This document shows positions 36,283 to 46,365 of a stretch of DNA of 64,000 nucleotides, one piece after another. The stretch covers positions 124,001 to 188,000 of the forward strand of contig NZ_MLCL01000089.1 in assembly GCF_001942625.1 (NCBI RefSeq), in the 5' to 3' direction. A model generated the notes under the pieces. That model searched no databases and was not told the DNA's origin. It worked only from the letters and a program-made list of their open reading frames with translations. The stretch is from Mycobacterium syngnathidarum (GTDB lineage: Bacteria; Actinomycetota; Actinomycetes; Mycobacteriales; Mycobacteriaceae). The position numbers and the translations under genes were made by a program. The stretch's first letter is position 1; each line of letters opens with the position of its first letter.

Positions 36283-37587
36283 TTAGCCCAGCTCAGAGTC
36301 GATGCCGGCCAGGTGGCCGCGGGCCTGTGCCCTGGCCACCGGATCGGCCTGGGCATGGTCGTGCAACATCCGCCAGCCCTGTCGGTCGTCGCGGCCGTCG
36401 GGCAACGCCAGCCACCGCCGCAAAAGACCCAGGTCAGCACCGGTCAGCACCGCTTCGCGCACACTGGCGCTCAGCTCGGTGCGCAAGCGCGCGATGGCCG
36501 GTGACACCGACTGCGGCAACAACGCCCCCGAATACGCGTCCAGGGCAGCCGCGACATCGCCCGCCTGCAGTGCGCCGAACACGTCGCCCATGTCGCTGGC
36601 GACCGGCGCCATCAGGCGGTAGGGCCGCGACTCGATGTAGGTGCTGCCGATGACCCGGCGCAACCGCGACACCTCGGCCCGCACCGTCACCACATCCAGG
36701 TCCTTGTCGTCGAGCAGCATCGCCAGGTGATCGGCACTGAGCCCCTCGGGGTGGCGGATCAGCAGGACCAGGATGTCGGCGTGGCGCCCGGTCAGCACAC
36801 TGTCCTGGCTCCGGCCGGCGACGTCAGGCACCCGCCAGCGCGGGCGGTCGGCGCCCAGCACCGTCAGCCGCGCGCCTTCCTGCGCGGCAGGGACGACGGG
36901 CGCGGTGAGCCGCAGCAGTGCCAGCTGGTTCTCCACCGCCGCCGCGGTGGCTCTGACCAGCGCCAACGTCTGTGGCGACGCCACCTTGGAACCACCGGTC
37001 AGGTCGATGGCGCCCAGCAGCGCCCCGGTGGCCGGGTCGTGTACGGGCACCGCGGTGCAGCTCCAGGAGTGCACGGTGCGGGAGAAGTGTTCGGACCCGA
37101 GGATCTGCAGTTCGCGATCCAGGGCCAGCGCGGTGCCGGGTGCGTTGGTCCCGGCAGTCCGCTCGCTCCAGTCGGAACCCGGCACGAAGTTCATCGCCTC
37201 GGCCTTGCGCCGCGCGCCCGCGTCACCTTCGACCCAGAGCAAGGTGCCGTCGGCTGCGGTGATCGCCACCAGCACCCCGGAGTCGACGGCGTCATCGACC
37301 AGGAGGCGACGGATCAGCGGCAGGGTGGGGGCCAGCGGATGGGTGTTGCGCAGCTCGGTCAGTGCCGCGGCGGCCGCCGCCGCCCGGGTGCCCAGATCAG
37401 GGTCGACGCCGGTGGCCAGGCTGCGCTGCCAGCTCTCGACGATGACGCGGCGCACCGGCGTGGCATCCAGGGAATCGGCATCTACCTGACCTTCCACGAA
37501 AAGGTCGTGGATGGCACGCACCTTCGCGGGCAGTGCCCGGGTCGAAATCCGGCCTCCCGCGTTCCTCGATGCGGCCACGGCGATCAT
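36283..37587 (-). CDS. GAF-domain transcriptional regulator of the aldehyde/ethanolamine genes
   Basis: A 434-residue protein with a GAF sensor (about 100-215, [18 protein letters not shown] and [25 protein letters not shown]). A DNA-binding half follows, with a winged-helix-like [31 protein letters not shown]. The N-terminus resembles AcoR activators, but the AAA+ sigma-54 domain is missing, as usual in actinobacteria. The ATG at 37585-37587 follows GGGAGAG. It sits directly upstream of exaC and is the likely regulator of exaC and perhaps the eut operon. Confidence 0.85.
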   Translation of the reverse strand: MIAVAASRNAGGRISTRALPAKVRAIHDLFVEGQVDADSLDATPVRRVIVESWQRSLATGVDPDLGTRAAAAAAALTELRNTHPLAPTLPLIRRLLVDDAVDSGVLVAITAADGTLLWVEGDAGARRKAEAMNFVPGSDWSERTAGTNAPGTALALDRELQILGSEHFSRTVHSWSCTAVPVHDPATGALLGAIDLTGGSKVASPQTLALVRATAAAVENQLALLRLTAPVVPAAQEGARLTVLGADRPRWRVPDVAGRSQDSVLTGRHADILVLLIRHPEGLSADHLAMLLDDKDLDVVTVRAEVSRLRRVIGSTYIESRPYRLMAPVASDMGDVFGALQAGDVAAALDAYSGALLPQSVSPAIARLRTELSASVREAVLTGADLGLLRRWLALPDGRDDRQGWRMLHDHAQADPVARAQARGHLAGIDSELG

Positions 37588-37831
37588 CTCTCCCGGCGTC
37601 GGGCCATGGGTATGGCATTCACCCGCCAGGATAGTTGACCGGCCTGACCTGTGATGGAAACCACCCGCAGGTCAGCCGCCAGAAATCTCCGGATTCCACC
37701 CCCACCCGGTATGGTTGGGGTCGTCGCGGCTTGCCTGTTCTGCCTCTGCCGCAATCTCGATCATCATTTCAGCGCCGTGGGATTCACCCGCGCCGGGCAG
37801 GACAACCGCCCACTTTCTTCGGAGTTTGTTT

Positions 37832-39238
37832 TTGTCTGCCCAGACGTCTTTTGCTGACCTCGGCCTGCCCGCACCCATCGTGGCCACGCTGGCCGCCAAC
37901 GGGGTGCACAGCCCGTTCCCGATCCAGGCCGCCACCCTGCCCGACTCGCTGACCGGCCGTGATGTCCTCGGCCGCGGCCGCACCGGTTCCGGCAAGACCT
38001 ATGCTTTCCTGCTGCCGCTGGTGGCCCGCCTCGCCACGAGCGGCACCGGCCGGGCACCGAAGCGGCCCCGCGCGCTGATCCTGGCGCCCACCCGCGAGCT
38101 GGTCACCCAGATCGAGGCCTCGCTGGCCCCGCTGGCCAAGGCCACCGGACTGCGCTCGATCAACGTTTTCGGCGGAGTGGGCCCCAACCCGCAGATTGCC
38201 GCGCTCAAGCAGGGTGTTGACATCGTGATCGCCTGCCCGGGCCGTCTCGAGGACCATGTGAAGTCCGGCCACGCCGACCTGTCCTCGGTCGAGATCACCG
38301 TGCTCGACGAGGCCGACCACATGGCCGACCTCGGCTTCCTGCCGGGTGTCAAGCGACTGCTGGACCGGACCCCGAAAAACTGCCAGCGCCTGCTGTTCTC
38401 GGCCACCCTCGATGCCGGGGTGGATGTCCTGGTGGACCGCTACCTGCACAACCCGGTGGTACACAGCGTGGACTCCGCCCAGTCCCCGGTCGCCGCGATG
38501 GTGCATCACGTGCTGCACGTGGACAATTCGACACGGATCAGCGTGGTGGCCGACCTTGCCGCCGCGCCGGGACGCACCATCGTCTTTGCCCGCACCAAGT
38601 ACGGTGCCAAAAATCTCACCCGGCAACTCAATTCACGCGGCATCCCGGCAGTTGAGTTGCACGGCAATCTTTCCCAGAATGCCCGCACCCGCAACCTGAC
38701 GGCGTTCTCCGACGGCTCGGCGGGGGTGCTGGTCGCCACCGACATCGCTGCCCGCGGCATCCATGTCGACGACGTCAGCCTGGTCGTGCACGCCGATCCG
38801 CCCGTCGAGCACAAGGCGTATCTGCACCGGTCCGGCCGGACCGCCCGGGCCGGCAACGAGGGCACCGTGGTGACGCTCATGCACGATGCGCAGGTTTCGG
38901 ATGTGCGCAGCCTGACCCGCAAGGCCGGGGTCAAGCCGACCATCACCCGGGTGCAGGGCACCGACCATCCGGTGCTACGTCAGATCGCCCCCGGCGACCG
39001 GGTTTTCGGTGACCCCATCCGTCCCGAGCCGGTTGCCCAGGCCGCTGCGGCGCCGCGGCGCACCGGCGGCAAGTCCGGCCAGCCCAGCAAGTCCGGCCAG
39101 CCCCGGCGCAACCGTCCCGGTGGGTCTTCCCGCAACGGCGGCGGTGCGCCGACGGCCCGGTCCGGGTCCGGCGGCGGCGGACAGCGCGGCGGACACCGCC
39201 GTCCCCGCCGTTCGAACGACTCCGGCTCGGGCCGCTAG
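37832..39238 (+). CDS. DEAD-box RNA helicase
   Basis: About 468 residues with all core motifs: Q motif, GRTGSGKT (I), APTRELV (Ia), VLDEADHMADLGF (II), SATL (III), VATDIAARGI (V) and HRSGRTARAG (VI). The C-terminal 80 residues are basic and Gly/Arg-rich, a likely RNA-binding tail. It unwinds short RNA duplexes, for example in cold or ribosome assembly. The start is taken as TTG 37832 with CGGAG about 8 nt upstream. The frame extends to 37715, but that part lacks family similarity. Confidence 0.92.
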   Translation: MSAQTSFADLGLPAPIVATLAANGVHSPFPIQAATLPDSLTGRDVLGRGRTGSGKTYAFLLPLVARLATSGTGRAPKRPRALILAPTRELVTQIEASLAPLAKATGLRSINVFGGVGPNPQIAALKQGVDIVIACPGRLEDHVKSGHADLSSVEITVLDEADHMADLGFLPGVKRLLDRTPKNCQRLLFSATLDAGVDVLVDRYLHNPVVHSVDSAQSPVAAMVHHVLHVDNSTRISVVADLAAAPGRTIVFARTKYGAKNLTRQLNSRGIPAVELHGNLSQNARTRNLTAFSDGSAGVLVATDIAARGIHVDDVSLVVHADPPVEHKAYLHRSGRTARAGNEGTVVTLMHDAQVSDVRSLTRKAGVKPTITRVQGTDHPVLRQIAPGDRVFGDPIRPEPVAQAAAAPRRTGGKSGQPSKSGQPRRNRPGGSSRNGGGAPTARSGSGGGGQRGGHRRPRRSNDSGSGR

Positions 39239-39246
39239 ACCGCAAG

Positions 39247-39288
39247 TGTGCGGTCCCGATCGTCCTCTCCTCCGACCGGGACCGCACA
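39247..39288. terminator. Bidirectional terminator between the helicase and esxT
   Basis: TGTGCGGTCCCG (39247-39258) and CGGGACCGCACA (39277-39288) form perfect 12-bp arms around an 18-bp loop, between the convergent ends of the helicase and esxT. Confidence 0.75.
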
Positions 39289-39305
39289 GGTTCTTCCCGC
39301 CCCCC

Positions 39306-39602
39306 TCACGCTCCCCACGCGTTGGCCGCGCTGCGGTCGGTGGCCGCCACTTCGTCGGCACCGTCACGCACCGCATTGCCGAGCGAGAACAAGATTTCGT
39401 TGAGCGCCGCCGCGGCCCGGTTCCAGCGAGCCTGTTCGACGGCATAGGCCTGCGCCGCCTCACGGGTCCACACCTGCTGCAGAGGTGCGATCTGCGCACG
39501 TAATTCGTCGAGTGCGGCGTTGAAGCGGCCGGAGGTGGTGTGGATCTCCTGGCGGACCGAGTACTCGATCTCACCGAAGTTGTATGACAAGACGTTGTCC
39601 AT
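39306..39602 (-). CDS. esxT: ESX-4 WXG100-family protein EsxT
   Basis: A 98-residue helical hairpin protein, MDNVLSYNFGEIEYSVRQEIHTTSGRF, nearly the same in the first part as M. tuberculosis EsxT (Rv3444c). The turn reads VWTREA, so the canonical W-x-G is W-T-R here. It is expected to pair with EsxU and be exported by ESX-4. The ATG at 39602 follows GGAG, 12 bp after the esxU stop. Confidence 0.93.
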   Translation of the reverse strand: MDNVLSYNFGEIEYSVRQEIHTTSGRFNAALDELRAQIAPLQQVWTREAAQAYAVEQARWNRAAAALNEILFSLGNAVRDGADEVAATDRSAANAWGA

Positions 39603-39614
39603 CGTGGGCTCCGA

Positions 39615-39938
39615 TCAGATACCGTCGCCGACGGTGCCGAGGCGCTGCGCGTGGGCATCGGCCGCGGCGCGCAACGTGCGCTCGTTGGTCCGGATGGTCT
39701 CGGCGATCCGGCTCAGTGAGGTGTGCAGCGTCAGCGATTCACCGTTCCAGCGGTCGACCACATCGCGGAACCGCACCGCGGCCACGCCACCCCACACCGA
39801 CGGCGGCACGCTGCTCATCTTCCCGATGAACGTCTGCAGCATGGCCCGGACGTCGTCGTTGAGGCCCTCGATCCGGCCGGCCACGCTGGTCATTACATCG
39901 AAGTCGGTGCCCAACGGCCCCGTTGGTCCTGGTGACAT
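39615..39938 (-). CDS. esxU: ESX-4 WXG100-family protein EsxU
   Basis: A 107-residue WXG100 protein with the turn SVWGGVAAVRF (W-G-G). Two helices flank it, and a C-terminal DAHAQRLGTVGDGI follows. It is the partner of EsxT. The ATG at 39938 is preferred over a frame starting at 40010. A gap of 78 bp separates it from the upstream gene. Confidence 0.92.
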   Translation of the reverse strand: MSPGPTGPLGTDFDVMTSVAGRIEGLNDDVRAMLQTFIGKMSSVPPSVWGGVAAVRFRDVVDRWNGESLTLHTSLSRIAETIRTNERTLRAAADAHAQRLGTVGDGI

Positions 39939-40016
39939 GTCCTGTGAGTCCTCCGGTGTTGTTCTGCGGGATATACCAATTCGACGCACGCCGGCCCAGT
40001 TCGGTTCCATCCGATT

Positions 40017-41171
40017 TCAGAATGTCGCCCGCGCCGAGCGGGTGGCCGCCTCGCAGGCCGGCCGCACGGCTTCGGTGTGTCCCGGTGCGCTCTGGCACCC
40101 GATCGCGATCCGCACCGGACCGTCGGCGAACACCGCCCAGCGGATCTCTCTGCCGGCGCGGACTTCCCGGTAACTGACCACCGGACGCGCGGCGACGACC
40201 GCGGACGGGTCGAAATCGAAAAAGACTCCAGATGGCTGCTCCTGGAATGCGCGCTGCAGCGTGTCGGCCACCGCACCGTCGCCGATACCGGATTGGGTGA
40301 GGTGAATCATCACCTGTGGGTCGGTCGGGGAAACCACCTGAACCCGTGCCGATCCCGGCCCATCGGTGACCCGGTGCACCGTCCATCCCGACGGGATCTG
40401 CACACCGACCCGCCCCTCGACGAGAACCGTCATCGCCATGTCGTCCGCGGACCCGCCGGACCCGGCGAACGAGATTGCGCCCAACACCACGGCCAAAACC
40501 GTTGCCGCACCGAGCATGACCCGGCCCGCCGGTGCCCGCGCCCCTGCCGGATGACGGGCGGCCGGGGCGTCCGGAGTTATGGCCGCGTCACGCCACATCC
40601 GGGCGTCGACCGGGGTGACACATACGCCGCGACGGCGCAGCCCGGCTATCACCGCATTGCCCAGGTCCACCGCCCCGGCAACCTCCGCCGGAGCATCGAC
40701 GACGACCTCAGCCGATGTCCCGGCGAGTGCCAATACGGTGCGTACCACCGCCTCCGGATCCAGATCCTCCTCGGCGTGACGCGCCAAGGTATCGCTGCGG
40801 GCCCCGGCGCTCGAGATCACCACGAGCTCATCAGCGATCTCGACCACGGCCCACGACGCCCCGGTCAGAGCGCTGCCCACAGCCTGAACCCGCGGCATCA
40901 CAACAACTTCGGCACCCGAGACCGCGGCTGCAGCTCGCACCCGGTCACAACGATCGGCGCTCCACCAGGTCGGGCAGACAAGGGTCAGCTTCCTTCTCCC
41001 CGCAGCCGCGGTGTCGAGCACCTCCACCCACAGCTGCGAAACCGGCACCGGCTGGTCCCCGACCAGGGTGAGCTCGTCATCGATGCCGGCCACCGCCGTC
41101 ACGGCAAGGTCAGACACCGGACCCGGACCACGCACGGTCACCGGGCCCACCTCGACGACCGCCCCTGTCAC
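40017..41171 (-). CDS. Type VII secretion-associated protein, Rv3446c family
   Basis: A 384-residue protein always found with ESX-4 eccC. The N-terminal half is Ala/Val-rich and ASKHA-like in appearance. A transmembrane helix (VMLGAATVLAVVLGAISFAG) near residue 225 is followed by an extracytoplasmic domain of about 140 residues that ends the protein. The GTG at 41171 overlaps the eccC4 stop as GTGA. The exact role in ESX-4 is not known. Confidence 0.88.
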   Translation of the reverse strand: MTGAVVEVGPVTVRGPGPVSDLAVTAVAGIDDELTLVGDQPVPVSQLWVEVLDTAAAGRRKLTLVCPTWWSADRCDRVRAAAAVSGAEVVVMPRVQAVGSALTGASWAVVEIADELVVISSAGARSDTLARHAEEDLDPEAVVRTVLALAGTSAEVVVDAPAEVAGAVDLGNAVIAGLRRRGVCVTPVDARMWRDAAITPDAPAARHPAGARAPAGRVMLGAATVLAVVLGAISFAGSGGSADDMAMTVLVEGRVGVQIPSGWTVHRVTDGPGSARVQVVSPTDPQVMIHLTQSGIGDGAVADTLQRAFQEQPSGVFFDFDPSAVVAARPVVSYREVRAGREIRWAVFADGPVRIAIGCQSAPGHTEAVRPACEAATRSARATF

Positions 41172-44100
41172 GACGGATCCGCCCCGTCGGTCAGCGCGAC
41201 CTGAACCAGCTGATCGGGTGCCGCACGGGTGATCAGCGTTGCGCGCCCGGGCGGAAGCCGATCCGGGCGCACCGCCCCCAGCAGCACACCGTCATCTGGG
41301 TTGGCGCTCATCATCAGGCCCATGCAGCCAAGGTCTTTGACGCTGGCCAGCATCGGATCGAACATTGCTCGCGCCGCACCCCCGGAACGCCGCGCCAGTA
41401 GCAGGTGCAGTCCGAGGTCACGGGCATGCGGTAGGTAGGGCAACAGCGGCGAGAGCGGATTCGTCGCGCCGGCGGCCACCAGGTCGTAATCGTCGACCAC
41501 GACGTAGAGCTCCGGGCCACACCACCACGAGCGGTCGCGAAGCTGTTGCTGGGTGACCGCGGGCCCGGGCATCCGGCTGCGCAGTGTCTCAAGCACTCTC
41601 GGCAGCACGGCATCCAGGGCGCCGGCTGAAGGCGCGTACCCGGCCAGGTGCCCCGATTCGACAACTCCCAACAGCGCACGCCGAAAGTCCACGATGAGCA
41701 GTTGCACGTCGGACGGGTCGTTGGCGTCGACGAGATTGCGACACAGGGTGCGCAATGCGGTCGACTTGCCGCAACCGGTGTCACCGAGGATCACCAGATC
41801 CGGCTGAGCGGCGAAATCGAGTACCACCGGGGCCAGTTCGCGTTCACCCAGACCCAGCAGCACCTCGGTCGCGGGCCGGACCCGCGACGCCGGCAGCAGC
41901 CCGGACCCGTACACGCACGACGGCAGCAGCCGCACCGCGGGCGCTCGGGCATCTCCGTACTGCAGGCGCAGCACATCACCGATGTGTGCCAGGGCGGTAC
42001 CGATCCCGGTGTCGCACGGCCGGCCGTCGAGCCGTGGCAGCGCAATCAGGAACTCGCGACCCTCACGGGTCAGACCCCGTCCTGGTGCGCTGTGGGCCAG
42101 CTGCCGGGCGCGTTTTCGGTCCATCTCGGATTCGGCCGGATCACCGAGGCACAACTCGATGCGGGTTCCCAGCTGGTCCTTGAGTGCAGGCCGGAACTCG
42201 GCCCACCGCGACGCCGTCACCACGACATGGACACCGAGCGAAAGCCCCTGTATCGCAAGCGCGGTGATCGACGGCTCCAGAGATTCGAACGCGGTGCGAA
42301 ACGTCGACCACCCGTCGATGACCAGGAACACATCTCCGAAGGGATCGTCGATGTCTCCATCGCGACGACGTGACCGGTACTCCGCCATGGAGCCGACACC
42401 GAAGGCGGTGAAACGCTCTTCGCGAGCGCCGACCAGCGCGTGCAACTCGGCCACGGTGCGCCGGATCAGATCGCTGTCAGCGCGCCCGGCGACCGCCCCC
42501 ACATGCGGCAGCGCCTGCGCTGCGCTCAACGCTCCCCCGCCGAAGTCCAGGCAGTAGACCGCCACGTCGCGGGGATGATGTGTGGCGGCCAGCGCCACCA
42601 CCAAAGCCTTGGCCGCCGTGGATTTCCCGGACTGTGGACCTCCGACGATCGCCACGTTGCCGTGCGCGGTCCCCAACGCGAGCATCAGTCGGTCCCGACG
42701 CTGCTCGAATGGACAGTCGACAAGTCCGAGCGCGACCGTCAGCGGCTCGGGATCCGACAACAGCACATCGCTGAGTGGGACGGCACCCGGCAGCGGCGGC
42801 AGCCACACCTGGTGTGCCGGGGTGCCGTGTCCGGTCAACCGGTTGACCACCTGGTGCAGCACAGTGGTCGTGGCCGGTGCGGCGGTCCGAGGATCGGTCC
42901 CCGCCGTGAGCCCGGTGAAGCGTCGCGGCCGCACCCGGCCCTGCGGTGACGGCGAAGGCTGCTCGTGCACCGGGCATTCCGCGGAGACGAACGCGGTCTG
43001 AAACTGGACGATCTGTCCGGATGGCGCCTTCAGATAGGCCGCACCCGGCGTTGCGGGCAACTCGTACGCATCGGCGATCCCGAGCACCGAACGGGATTCG
43101 CCGGGCGAGAACGTCTTGAGACAGACCCGGTAGGACAGGTGGCTCTCCAGCCCCCGCAACCTGCCCTCGTCAAGGCGCTGGCTGGCCAGCAGCAGATGGA
43201 TGCCCAGCGAGCGACCGAGCCTGCCGATCGCCACGAACAATTCGGCGAAGTCCGGGTGCTGCTGTAGCAGTTCGGAGAACTCGTCGACCACGATCAGCAG
43301 AGCCGGCAGCACAGGTAGATCAGTCCGGCTCCGATACTCGGCGATGTTGGCCAGATTCCCAGCTGCCCGCAGCAGTTCCTGGCGGCGCGTCATCTCCCCG
43401 GCCAGGGCGTCGGCCATCCGGGTCACCAGCGGCGCCTCCTGCGCCAGATTGGTGATCAACGCGCTGATGTGATTCACCTTGTTCAACCCGAGAAATGTTG
43501 CCCCGCCTTTGAAGTCGATGAGGACAAGGTTGAGCGCCTCGGGAGGATGTGTGGCGATCAGTCCCAACACCAACGTCCGCAGGAATTCCGACTTCCCTGA
43601 GCCGGTGGCCCCGACGCACAGCCCGTGCGGCCCCATGCCGTCATGTGCGGCTTCCTTCAGGTCGAGATACAGCGGCGTGCCGTCAGCACAGCGGCCGACC
43701 GGAACCCGAAGGAACCGCTGCGGATCCGATGACAACCAGACATTGCGCGGATCGATCCGTCCCGGGTCTTCGATCCCGATCAACGCCGGCCAGGCGGAAT
43801 CGTCAGCCGTGTCGGTGAAACGATGGCGCGCCAGCCTGCGGGCACACGTGACGGCCTGCTCGTGGGTCATCTGGTCCGGTTGCACAGCGGCGCCGTCGCA
43901 GAGCACTACACCGGAATCCAGGTCCAGATGCAGATCGGCTCCGCTGGTGTCGGTGCCGCCAGGACCCGCGGCGACCAACAGCGTGACACCGGCACCGGCA
44001 GCGGGCACACCGGCCGAGGCAGAGTCGACGATGACCACGGTGTGCACCGTGGGCGCCGCGGGCGGACCACTTCCGCCGGTAACCGCATGGTGGCCAAGCC

Positions 44101-44902
44101 ATTTCAACCATTCCCAATGGGCGGCGGTGGACCCGTCGACGACAGCTGCGATGCGCAGGTACCGCGGGCTGTGTGCGATCGCCAGCTGACAGATCATGGC
44201 GCGTAGCAGGGCACGGACCGCGTCGGCGGCACCGCCGACGGTGACATGACTCAGCCCGCACAGCTTGACCGTCACCGGCGCATCGGTCACCGTCGACCGA
44301 CGCCGGATCAGTTGGGCCAGAGCCGATACCGCGACCGGATCCGCATCTCGTCCCGAATCGGCAGCACCGGCCACCAGCCGCATGGACAGTGGACGCTCCC
44401 CCAACCCGATCCGGACCTCACCGAAGTCAGCGGCAGCGGGGCGGCGCGTCCACATCCCCTCACTGCCGGCGAGCGCCCAGAGTCGTGCGGGCTCGGGATG
44501 TGCCGCGTGCAGGCTCAACCACTGTGCGCGGCCCGCTTCACCTGTCACGGCGTCGATACCATCGAGATAGCGCAGGTACTCGCAGCGGTCCCGGTGTATC
44601 TGCTGGGCCCGACCGTTGCCCTTCAAACTGTAGGCCGCTGTTCCGATCGCCGACATCGCCATCATGATCGGAAACATCGTGGCCGCCGGGCCGCGGGTGG
44701 CAACCGCCCCCGACGTGACATACACCGCGATCATGCCGACCACCGCCACCACGAGAACCAACGGCAGCAACCGGGTCAGAGGGCCGGCCGGGGTGTGGAG
44801 CGGCAACGCGGGTGGCGCGTCGATCACCATCTCCCCGGTCGAAGGCTCCACCGCCGGGAGCCCGCGGGCGGTGTGCGTTGTGTGGCTGGTTCCCATCGAC
44901 AT
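41168..44902 (-). CDS. eccC4: ESX-4 secretion ATPase EccC4
   Basis: About 1244 residues. Two N-terminal membrane helices (LPLVLVVAVVGMIAVYV and MFPIMMAMSAIGTAAYSL) precede three FtsK/SpoIIIE ATPase domains, with Walker A motifs GATGSGKSEF, GGPQSGKSTA and GDTGCGKSTA. As in ESX-4 of other mycobacteria, all three are in one chain. It recognises and drives EsxT/EsxU export. The start is uncertain: ATG 44902 is used; ATG 44896 and GTG 44941 are possible. It is divergent from eccD4. Confidence 0.95.
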   Translation of the reverse strand: MSMGTSHTTHTARGLPAVEPSTGEMVIDAPPALPLHTPAGPLTRLLPLVLVVAVVGMIAVYVTSGAVATRGPAATMFPIMMAMSAIGTAAYSLKGNGRAQQIHRDRCEYLRYLDGIDAVTGEAGRAQWLSLHAAHPEPARLWALAGSEGMWTRRPAAADFGEVRIGLGERPLSMRLVAGAADSGRDADPVAVSALAQLIRRRSTVTDAPVTVKLCGLSHVTVGGAADAVRALLRAMICQLAIAHSPRYLRIAAVVDGSTAAHWEWLKWLGHHAVTGGSGPPAAPTVHTVVIVDSASAGVPAAGAGVTLLVAAGPGGTDTSGADLHLDLDSGVVLCDGAAVQPDQMTHEQAVTCARRLARHRFTDTADDSAWPALIGIEDPGRIDPRNVWLSSDPQRFLRVPVGRCADGTPLYLDLKEAAHDGMGPHGLCVGATGSGKSEFLRTLVLGLIATHPPEALNLVLIDFKGGATFLGLNKVNHISALITNLAQEAPLVTRMADALAGEMTRRQELLRAAGNLANIAEYRSRTDLPVLPALLIVVDEFSELLQQHPDFAELFVAIGRLGRSLGIHLLLASQRLDEGRLRGLESHLSYRVCLKTFSPGESRSVLGIADAYELPATPGAAYLKAPSGQIVQFQTAFVSAECPVHEQPSPSPQGRVRPRRFTGLTAGTDPRTAAPATTTVLHQVVNRLTGHGTPAHQVWLPPLPGAVPLSDVLLSDPEPLTVALGLVDCPFEQRRDRLMLALGTAHGNVAIVGGPQSGKSTAAKALVVALAATHHPRDVAVYCLDFGGGALSAAQALPHVGAVAGRADSDLIRRTVAELHALVGAREERFTAFGVGSMAEYRSRRRDGDIDDPFGDVFLVIDGWSTFRTAFESLEPSITALAIQGLSLGVHVVVTASRWAEFRPALKDQLGTRIELCLGDPAESEMDRKRARQLAHSAPGRGLTREGREFLIALPRLDGRPCDTGIGTALAHIGDVLRLQYGDARAPAVRLLPSCVYGSGLLPASRVRPATEVLLGLGERELAPVVLDFAAQPDLVILGDTGCGKSTALRTLCRNLVDANDPSDVQLLIVDFRRALLGVVESGHLAGYAPSAGALDAVLPRVLETLRSRMPGPAVTQQQLRDRSWWCGPELYVVVDDYDLVAAGATNPLSPLLPYLPHARDLGLHLLLARRSGGAARAMFDPMLASVKDLGCMGLMMSANPDDGVLLGAVRPDRLPPGRATLITRAAPDQLVQVALTDGADPS

Positions 44903-45018
44903 TTGGACGCACGCCGGCCCCTTCGGGTTCCCTGTTCTCACCGAAATTTTGGTGCACAGCGACCCCGGCCCGGTCGGTTAGCGTGACATGTGTCGGTGTC
45001 AACCGGGGGGGTGATGCG

Positions 45019-46365
45019 ATGCCGGATTCCTTGCGCCATGTGTCGGTTCACTGCGGGCCGCCGCCCGGAGTCGAGCGGGGCGCCACAATCGATTTGGCCT
45101 TGCCCGCTGCCATGACCGTGGGCGAACTGTTGCCCTGGATCGTCGACATGCTCGGCGCCGGGGACGGCACACCACGGCACTGGCAGCTGGCACGGCTCGG
45201 CGGCGATGATCTCGACGCGTCAGCCACGCTGGTACAGAACGATATTCATGACGGAGACCTCCTGATCCTCACCGGATCTCACGATCAGCCCGCGTTCGAG
45301 CGGCCGCTGATGTCCATACTGACCGAGAGCTCGGACGATGAAGCGGTGCCTGCCGGGCTGCGGGTCGCTGCCTGTCTGTGGGCCTCTGCGCTGGGTCTCG
45401 TGGCCGTGGCGTGGGCTGGGATCGGCAGCCTCGGATGGAACCGCATCGCCGTCGCCGCGGCGGTGGCCATCACCATGGCCGGTATCACCGTGTCCGCACC
45501 GCGTATGGGACTGAGCCCGACCGTGACCGCGACACTCAACGTTGTCGCCGTGGCATTCGCGGGGGTGCTCGGCTTCCTCGTCGTTCCGGCCGGGCCTGCG
45601 GCGGCGAACTTCTTCCTGGCTGCCATCGCGGCGGCGTCATCGGGCGCGCTGTTGATCCGGGCGTCCGACTGCGGCAGAGAGATCTTGCTCGCGGTCATGA
45701 CCGTGGCCGTGGTGCTCGCCACGGCGACCGGGGTGTCGGCGTTGTGGCCGGTGCCCACCCCCGCGTTGGGCGCGATGGTGAGCGCCCTCGGGCTGGGACT
45801 GCTGCCCCTGACCCCGCGATTGTCCATCGCGCTGGCAGGCCTGACCCCTGCGGTGCCGGGATATCCCGACACCGAGGAAGACGCGTTGGGCAGCAGCAGA
45901 TCCGACGACGATCCGCGAGCGTTGCTCGGTTTTCAGAACCTGGTGGGCCTGGTCGCCGGATGTGCGGCCGCAGGAGCGCTGGGAACCACGATCGTGTGCC
46001 TGTCCAGTGTTCGTCAGGTCAGCGCCGTCGAGGTCGCGTTCGTCGCCGCCGTGGGTGTGGCACTGCTGTTGCGCTCACGCACCTATGCCTGCGGCCGCTG
46101 CCTTGCCATGACAATGATCTGCGGAACACTCTCTCTCACCGCAGCTTTCGCGCTCGTGGTGGCATGGGCTCCCGCGCACGGCAGTTGGATCGGCGTACTC
46201 GCCGTGAGCGCCGGAATCGCCGCGATCTGGCCGGCTACCGTCCGAGGTCCCGTGGCGGCTCGGCTCGCCGACGTCATCGAATACGGCGCGCTGGCCGCGG
46301 TGGTGCCCCTGGCATGTTGGCTCATCGGCGCATTTGATCTCTTGGACGGTCTGGGGCTGCGGTGA
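45019..46365 (+). CDS. eccD4: ESX-4 membrane channel component EccD4
   Basis: A 448-residue protein: an N-terminal ubiquitin-like domain (about 1-90, VSVHCGPPPGVERGATIDLALP) followed by about 11 transmembrane helices. It is the core membrane component of the type VII translocon. The ATG at 45019 follows a G-rich tract. The stop overlaps the mycP4 start as GTGA. Confidence 0.94.
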   Translation: MPDSLRHVSVHCGPPPGVERGATIDLALPAAMTVGELLPWIVDMLGAGDGTPRHWQLARLGGDDLDASATLVQNDIHDGDLLILTGSHDQPAFERPLMSILTESSDDEAVPAGLRVAACLWASALGLVAVAWAGIGSLGWNRIAVAAAVAITMAGITVSAPRMGLSPTVTATLNVVAVAFAGVLGFLVVPAGPAAANFFLAAIAAASSGALLIRASDCGREILLAVMTVAVVLATATGVSALWPVPTPALGAMVSALGLGLLPLTPRLSIALAGLTPAVPGYPDTEEDALGSSRSDDDPRALLGFQNLVGLVAGCAAAGALGTTIVCLSSVRQVSAVEVAFVAAVGVALLLRSRTYACGRCLAMTMICGTLSLTAAFALVVAWAPAHGSWIGVLAVSAGIAAIWPATVRGPVAARLADVIEYGALAAVVPLACWLIGAFDLLDGLGLR

